From Gracilaria domingensis (taxonomy: Eukaryota; Rhodophyta; Florideophyceae; Gracilariales; Gracilariaceae), in NCBI GenBank assembly GCA_022539475.1, contig VCMS01000040.1:100652-164651 (forward strand): DNA of 64,000 bases, given 5' to 3'. This document shows positions 57,806 through 64,000 of the stretch, one piece after another. Both the position numbers and the translations under genes were made by a program. The notes below the pieces were generated by a model that saw nothing but the letters and a program-made list of their open reading frames with translations, was not told the origin of the DNA and made no database searches. Positions within the stretch are counted from its first letter, which is position 1. Every line of letters starts with the position of its first letter.

Positions 57806-60168
57806 TGTCGTAGACCTCGGGGAATCTCAAATCAAATGATAGCTCAACTGGTAATGTGATAACGTAAAGTCGTTGGTTGTTGATGAACCCGTGCATGAAA
57901 TTGTGCCAAGGAATGTAACATTCGGGTTTGGATGAACCCAACGGCGCTTTTGTCAGCGGAATGTGTTAGGGATGGATCTCTGACTGGGGGGTAGGAGATT
58001 GCGGATGTTTGCTTCGCCCGTGACTGAGACAAGTTTGCATCACGGTCGATGAGGGACAACAACCGCTCGGAGTGGTCACTTTTGAAATTTTGAATTTTCA
58101 AGAGGAGCCTGACAGTATCCAAGAAGCTTCTGCGAATCTCCGGCGTCCGAGCGCGCGAGCGCACTCTCCCGCATATGCGCCAAAACAACCTGTGCAAGAG
58201 TACATACAAAGGCGCTCGCCCGCAACAGCGGAAGTGTGCCACCTCTTGCAGAGCGCTTTGACACACACGGTTAGCCTCGCCGAGGAAGGCCAAGGATATC
58301 TACCGTTATGATCATGGGACGACTTTTGCGGATGGCTTCGAAACGGAGCCGGCTTTTTTGTGCAGTTCTCCCCCAAAAGCTTTTGGTAGTCCTTTCACTG
58401 TAAACTTCTTCCTTGCCTTTCCGCGATTGAAACACTGATATCTGCTGCGCAACCGTATAGTATGCTGAGCATCCTTCCACAACGCTATGATACCATCGGG
58501 CACGCTGCATTCCTCCGAGCAGAATGTACCAAAATATAGTCGAAAGCTTGCTTCATTCTGGTGGAAGTCTCCAATGCTCTCTGAGCATTATATTTTACTC
58601 TTTGAGTCGATGATGGGACGGGACTCCCGCCCCGGGAGCGTAAATCCAGTGAAGACATTCCAGACTTGTTACTCTTGTCTAGACAATTGTCGTAAGGATA
58701 GCGCAAACCAAGACAAACAGATACATCGTTAGTGACCCCTCTGCGACCGTTCCATCCGGGCGTTGCATTTCCATTGAATGGAAGGAATATATCTTTGATA
58801 TTTTTTGAAGGGACATCGGCGAGGTTCGATTGTTGCTCCCGCTTGAGATTAAATGGAACACTGGTTAGTGTGGTCTCTCTGGCCGAGTCAATTCAGACTC
58901 AATAGAGCGACTGCTCTTATCGCAACACGTATCCCTCTCTCCCGCTCGTCTATCGAAGAGATTACGAGATTTCTGAATTACAACTCGCAACAAAAACCGA
59001 GGTCTCGGTCGAGACACTTCTTCGCGCAATTCACTCTGCAGGAAACTTGCGCAGTTGTGGGTGACATCACCAACAGGGTATCCTAAGGATACTTTCTTTC
59101 TACGCGCCCAGTTAACGCTAATGAGTTTCGCGCTCGAGAGATGTTGCCCTCATCGTATTCGCTTTTTCTATAGCCAGCATATGCCATGAGACGCAAACAC
59201 TTTTTTTGTTGTTGAGCTTATGTTAGTGTACCCCAAGAGTGACGCCGAAACAATCTGGTGCCACTACTTAAAGCGAATCATAGGTTAACGTACATCAGTG
59301 GGGTAAATAACCGTTTGCTCAGTAACTGTACCTGCAATTGCAACAGTACTGAACACAGTAGAACGCTATCGTAGACAAACAATATGTCTTATTCATCCAC
59401 TTTCAATACCGACCCATCAACCACGTTAATCCGTTTTCTTCGAGGTTGAAAACTGTGATCTTGCACTTCTCTCATTAGCTGCATTGCAGTAGTTTCCCTC
59501 CCAACATGTTTGTCAGAAGCAGACCATGCATACACAGCATGTGAAGCATGGTCCTCGTCCTACCCGAATGTCCATTTCGATCATAATTTATGATTTTGTT
59601 GGTCCCCGTTACTGAAACTGAACCTGTCTGTCCCCGAGTCCCGAGTCCTTCTGAAAGAAACAAGGCTGGTTCGACGCCAATGTATGGCGATCATTTTCGA
59701 TTCGTTCAATACTACGTCCGCCCTCCTTAGATCTACCGACGGTACCGTCAGTACTACTGACTCAGTAGAAGGATACTCACAGCCCTGCACAGTAAATTTT
59801 CTACTATGACGAGTGTAAGGACCATTACCCATCCTAGAACAATATCATGCCACGAAAAACCATTCCGCGGGCCCCATTCTCGCGAAAGCCTCTGAATACA
59901 TGACACATGCAGGGCTTCATTGAAGTCACCACAGAACCCAGTGAAGATTGAAGTTGACGAAACACAAAAAGCGTCGAAATGCGAGAATGACAATGCTACC
60001 AGACTTCTGTTTTTGCTCGAACTCAACTCTTCAAACATCATCGTGGTTGGCATGTATAAAAGCAGACTCAATGGCAGGAGTGAGCATCGCCTTCGATCCG
60101 TCGCACTTTCGGCTTCGCAGACATATCTTCCCATCTCATTGTTCGCTTTCATCAACCTCTGATACACA
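57806..60168. other. 2.4-kb spacer with overlapping open frames on the minus strand
   Basis: A 149-codon minus frame (57844-58293) looks protein-like but opens at TTG right after a TAG, with no ATG or clear splice acceptor. Frames at 58271-58510, 58312-58503 and 58485-58706 overlap one another in different phases, so at most one can be real. A palindrome GACGGTACCGTC lies near 59737. Nothing is called. Confidence 0.4.
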
Positions 60169-60852
60169 ATGATCCGCAAAGAAGCAACTGTTTTATTGAC
60201 CTTAGCGCTCATCCAAACGGTGATTGCATCAGGAGCGACGGCTTCGTGCAAGAGAGCGGTATACAAGATAACATTTCGCAACTTGTTAACACCGGCCCAG
60301 TTTGGAAAGGTCATACCAGATGGCGGACTCGTTTTCTCCCCTATGACAGGTGCTTCTCATTCGAATCGCATTTCGCTTCTCACAGTCCGCGGCTTCGCCT
60401 CTCCTCAAGTGGAACAAATTGCTGAAACTGGCGATAATGGCCGTCTTGTAAAGCTGGCCGAACACCTCCGAGACGCCAAGAAAGGAGTGAAGACTGTCGT
60501 TGCAGCCAACGGACCCACACTGCCTGGTAACAGAACTACTTTGCGCTTCGAAGTGGACTGTAAACATCCGTTCATCACCTTTGTCGGTATGATCGCTCCG
60601 TCTCCAGATTGGTTGGTGCTTATTGCCAACAGGAATCTGTATGAAAACGGGGGCTTCGTGCGGTCTGTCTGGGGTAAGCTTATTGCTTACGATGCAGGAA
60701 CTGATGATGGCGGGGACTTTACTGATCCAGTAGATGCCAGCCTTGACATGCCAACCGAGCCACCAATGAACATTGCTCCTCTGGAGGAAGATGAGACAGA
60801 CCCCTTTAATGGTCGCACTGTGGGATCGTTTTACATCAAGAGGTTGCGATGA
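60169..60852 (+). CDS. Secreted spondin-domain protein
   Basis: The product is 227 residues from the ATG at 60169. The signal peptide VLLTLALIQTVIA ends near residue 25. A complete spondin N-terminal domain follows: AVYKITFRNLLTPAQFGKVI, PDGGLVFSPMTGASH, RGFASPQVEQIAETGDNG, FEVDCKHPFITFVGMIAPSP, SPDWLVLIANRNLY, and YDAGTDDGGDFTDPVDAS with the conserved acidic turn. The final block DETDPFNGRTVGSFYIKRL matches the last strand of the fold. Spondin domains bind matrix glycoconjugates in animals and occur singly in many bacteria and algae, so a wall or matrix role is likely but inferred. Single exon. Confidence 0.88.
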   Translation: MIRKEATVLLTLALIQTVIASGATASCKRAVYKITFRNLLTPAQFGKVIPDGGLVFSPMTGASHSNRISLLTVRGFASPQVEQIAETGDNGRLVKLAEHLRDAKKGVKTVVAANGPTLPGNRTTLRFEVDCKHPFITFVGMIAPSPDWLVLIANRNLYENGGFVRSVWGKLIAYDAGTDDGGDFTDPVDASLDMPTEPPMNIAPLEEDETDPFNGRTVGSFYIKRLR

Positions 60853-63580
60853 TTCCAGGAACCATAGCATTTTTGCGACGGGTGAAAACCGCCGAAACCC
60901 TTGATCCAAACATAAAGGTTTAGCTAAACCGTCTTTGTTCTCTTCTGTCCAGAATTCCTTCAATTCTCAATGAAAGGTTTTCCCGCCCCTTACTCAACCT
61001 GCTTTGTTCCTTTGAGGACTGACACACACGGTTCCACTAGCAAGTAAGCTGGGGCTTTCAGTCAACGAGATTAGATGCACTAATGCACCTTGATAAACAT
61101 TTTACAATAGTTTCTTGACGGAATCTGACTGAAAGTAGCGTTTCGCGACTTCGCATTATCATCTGGACGTTTTGAAAGCAGAGCTCTTGGAAGAGTTCTG
61201 TTGTTTATTCAAGGCGCTTGGAGTCCTTTCGTCAAATTGAGCTCTGACGCCATCAAGATGATCCGGGATCATCTTCATGGCGTCAGAGCTCAATTTCCAT
61301 AGCGCGTAATGATTCGTATGGCGCGTTTTGTGTGCACTCGGAGACACGACGAAACGGGTCAATTTCTTTAGGAAACCAAACTGTATCTCATCTGTTTTAA
61401 TAATGTCTTACAGTACGTTAAAAGATGTTGTGAAAGCCCTCCACTGAAGGGCAAAGAGACATATGTAGGAGGAAATATAGTTTGGTCATGGATTCAACCT
61501 ACTAATTGTACCAAAGGTAGCCTTCTACTGTGCATCGTCGCGCAGAACATGTGTCTTACCCTCCAACATACCGCCACTTTGTCCATCTTCTTTGTTCGAG
61601 TTCCAAATCGTATTCTCCAGTTTTCCTAAACAGAGAATCGTAATTATCGCGTCTGCTTCACGGCAGTGGAAGGTTATGTTCATATCGTTGAAGGAAGAGA
61701 AAAACTGATCCCCGTGCACTGTAATTCTCCGGACTTTAGACCACAAACGTGCCATACGCCTATATGATAACCATCGCCAGGGTTTTTCAGGTAGATGTTT
61801 TCAGCACTCTTCACCTGTTCCTTTCTTTGTTTTCTGAGATATATTGGGAAATGGACCAGATCTTTTGATTACTTGTGGGCCTTACTCCATTTAAGCTCTG
61901 CGCCAGAGAATGACCGTGGAGGAGACAGTTGATCTCGTAACATCCCATGGATCCCTTGCACTTTCCCACCGCTGTTTCGGACTATTCCTATTCTCGACTC
62001 TCTCTCTCATTTCCAGAGACGCTGTTAAAACATATTCCTCGTCTTTCTAGTTGCTTTCTTCGTAAGACGGGAAATCCTTCTCTTCACTAATTTCATTGCT
62101 ACCAATTGAAACTTGTTTCGTGGGCCCTCTCCGACATAACTGTAACCGGCGTTGCGATGGTCATATGACAAAACAGAGGATTCTCGTCCAAAAACGTCGT
62201 AATCCACATGTTCAATTGTACAAAAAGTTCACAGTCAAGTCCTCAATCATCTTCAGTGTCATCTGAGCAACATAATAAGCCATCAGTGGCTCAGAACCCC
62301 CATCAAACGCCCTTGGCATTTCCTCGTAACTGATATCGGAAGTGACCTCCATCGCCTTGTTTTTGGTGCTTTCGTATATGAAGAGGTTCATGAATGTTCT
62401 GAGAGTAACGTACCGGGAAAGCAAGGTAGGAAAAGCTGATAGCGTCGTAATTTTCTTGAGCTAGCGACGGAGGGGCCCGAACCCATTGCGTTTGTCACCG
62501 AACCACCCTTTTCTATCCATCAATCTGTCCGCTTCAATTTCTCACTCACAATGTTTATGCTCGAATTGTTGTGATTGACGTAGTACCTAGTTGTAGCTGT
62601 CAGACGTTGAGCCCGTCAAACTGTTTTCGACCCTTCTTCTGGTCTCGGGAACAACAATAGATACTTTTGGGCTCAGATCAATGACGATCATAGTTGAGAG
62701 TGCTGATCCACTGAAGATCTTTTCTAATTCGAATATTGTCTATTACAAGGGTAGTGTGGGCTGCTCAGCCATTGCGCGTTCGCTTCCGGCAATTAGGATG
62801 TGAGCTCAAAACGTATCTGATTAAAACTCGGATACAATAATCAATGCCAATGTAGAGGGTTTCAAATTGATGAGAACTGCGAAGATAGAAAAAAAGGTCA
62901 TCACTTGTGAGTTGCTGCAGAAGTTTTTGGTTCTGGTGGTGTCTTAGACCTGTTCCTTCTTAGTTTATAGAGCATCCTGGACTCCAGTGAATTCTCGACG
63001 GAAGAATTAAATGAGTAGCTTATCCTTGATGTGAGGGCCAGTTTTCGATGCCTGTCACGAAAGCAGTTGGGCGCATAGTAGTAGTAGCCCTTCATTGAGA
63101 CGAAGGTCAACTAGAGCAAAAGGTTTCGTAGTCGTGGAGTGCAGCGAGTAACCTGTAGGGAGAGAACACTGGCGTCAAGGTTTGCCTGATGTACAGATTG
63201 TGATTCGACTCTAGAGGGGAAGCTGGTCCGCTTCGATTTGTGTGTAAATCGAAAGAAGGATGCGAACAAAAGGAACAAAGAATCCAGTGAAGGAAATGGA
63301 GGATATATGAAAATCAGGCTTTGTAACGACCCATAACAAATAGATGGTGGAGAGAGGGCTGAACATCAAGGGCATTATGCTGTGTTGCAAGGCGACCAAT
63401 GACTTCACCAAAATGTCAGCTGCATTTTCGGCGTAACTTCGTCCGAAGACGCTGCAGTTATTCTCGCCGCAACACCCGCGCGTGTAAGTTTACCGTGATG
63501 TTTTGCCTTTCACGAGCGAGAAAGAACGGGAATCCCTCTAACGGACACATCAAGAGATTTGTGATTCCATTTTTATCGAT
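60853..63580. other. 2.7-kb stretch with broken minus-strand coding
   Basis: Contains the foldback 61234-61296. On the minus strand, 62212-62460 reads LKKITTLSAFPTLLSRYV, then TFMNLFIYESTKNKAMEVTS and EPLMAYYVAQMTLKMIEDLT, followed by a stop and coding-like text in shifted frames. 63211-63450 reads SVFGRSYAENAADILVKSLV and VTKPDFHISSISFTGFFVPF. Splice-like sites (CTACAG near 63156, CTCTAG near 63212) exist, but no consistent gene model was found. Confidence 0.4.
61234..61296. repeat. Near-perfect foldback, 31-bp arms, one-base loop
   Basis: The arm AAATTGAGCTCTGACGCCAT and on (61234-61264) is complementary to 61266-61296 with a single mismatch. Total 63 nt. It lies about 380 bp past the spondin stop. 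Confidence 0.92.
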
Positions 63581-64000
63581 TCATGAATGCGAAAAGAAGT
63601 GAATCGTGCCTTTCTTTATCACAGTCTCAAGCGGTAGTTTCGTACTAGCAATGATATCCTCCACCGTCTGTGCCATAAACCATTACCTACTAAGAAGCTA
63701 ATAATAAGAGTGAAACCTTGAGTAATCTCACATCTCACTCACTCGATGAAAACTTGCGGGTCTTCCATACGAGCAATGGGGACGAAATACGAATTCTGGC
63801 GGGAAAGAAGCCCCTATAATCTGCGAAAGCGCCGACTGCCACTGCGACGAAGGAAGAAAACAACGTTCATGCTTTCCATCCGGTGCCTTGAGAGACGACA
63901 TACGAATATATGTATAATATCTATCCAGAAAAGTGGCTGTGCTTCCCAACACAAGCAGTTCAAGCTGGGAAGATAAGGCGATCCGTGGAAGGCGCCGTTC
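63581..64000 (-). CDS. 3' end of an unidentified spliced gene (runs off the right edge)
   Basis: Two exons can be proposed on the minus strand: 63743-63964 and 63581-63667. The first follows a TTATCTTCCCAG acceptor and reads LELLVLGSTATFLDRYYTYI, KAPDGKHERCFLPSSQW and FPPEFVFRPHCSYG in 74 clean codons, ending at a GTGAGT donor. The second starts after GGCACAG, is in phase, reads TVEDIIASTKLPLETVIKKG and stops at 63581-63583. No domain recognised. The frame quality of the first exon is good; the last exon is less certain. Confidence 0.42.

Noticed and set aside
57844-58293. 149-codon minus frame upstream of CAP-H2
   Set aside because: Opens at TTG directly after TAG, no ATG, no convincing acceptor; a loose likeness to LYR-type proteins is not enough.
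1-64000. CRISPR arrays, operons, bacterial promoters or a viral insertion
   Set aside because: Gene content, introns and spacers are eukaryotic; no direct-repeat array, capsid, polymerase or integrase sequence was seen.

Overview
The window reads as a nuclear segment of a plastid-bearing eukaryote, most likely a red alga of the florideophyte type. The support is indirect: most genes are single-exon, the few introns are short with GTAAGT/GTACGT donors, there is a nuclear Ffh-type SRP54 with a transit-like N-terminus, and there is a secreted protein carrying a hedgehog-type Hint domain, a combination known from rhodophytes. The species cannot be fixed from sequence alone.

Layout, left to right. 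1-9.3 kb: 5' part of proteasome subunit RPN2 (-), ribosomal protein S8 (-), and a long PHD-finger protein (+). 10.1-19.9 kb: RUS/DUF647 protein (-), a spacer with a LINE RNase H remnant, an unusual hairpin and a 55-bp tandem repeat, a pathogen-related/SnoaL-like protein (+) and three uncharacterised (+) proteins. 20.3-25.1 kb: copine (+) convergent with DNAJC25-like (-), then a four-finger C2H2 protein (-). 25.1-33.2 kb: an 8-kb stretch without a supportable gene. 33.2-39.3 kb: S-adenosylhomocysteinase (+), Hint-domain secreted protein (-, two apparent frameshifts), ribosomal protein S5 (+). 39.8-45.3 kb: a seven-exon coiled-coil gene (+) convergent with plastid SRP54 (-). 46.6-57.8 kb: secreted propeller-like protein with in-frame stops in its tail (+), BRSK/SAD-like kinase (-), two small (+) genes, RPL24 (-), TATA-binding protein (+), condensin II subunit CAP-H2 (-). 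60.2 kb to the end: spondin-domain protein (+), a stretch of broken minus-strand coding-like sequence, and the 3' exons of an unidentified gene leaving the right edge.

The genes are mostly housekeeping (proteasome, ribosome, basal transcription, chromosome structure, protein targeting, methyl cycle) with no operon-like logic. Strand changes are frequent, and divergent promoters sit in very GC-rich islands full of GCGCGC, G-tracts and C-tracts. Several genes beside these islands carry Pro/Ala/Gly expansions, and frame breaks coincide with homopolymers or short duplications. Some breaks may therefore be assembly errors rather than biology.

No convincing new multi-gene system was found. The items most worth a second look are the Hint protein, a kinase lacking the APE glutamate, a set of near-perfect short hairpins, the island structure, and the unresolved minus-strand coding at the right edge.
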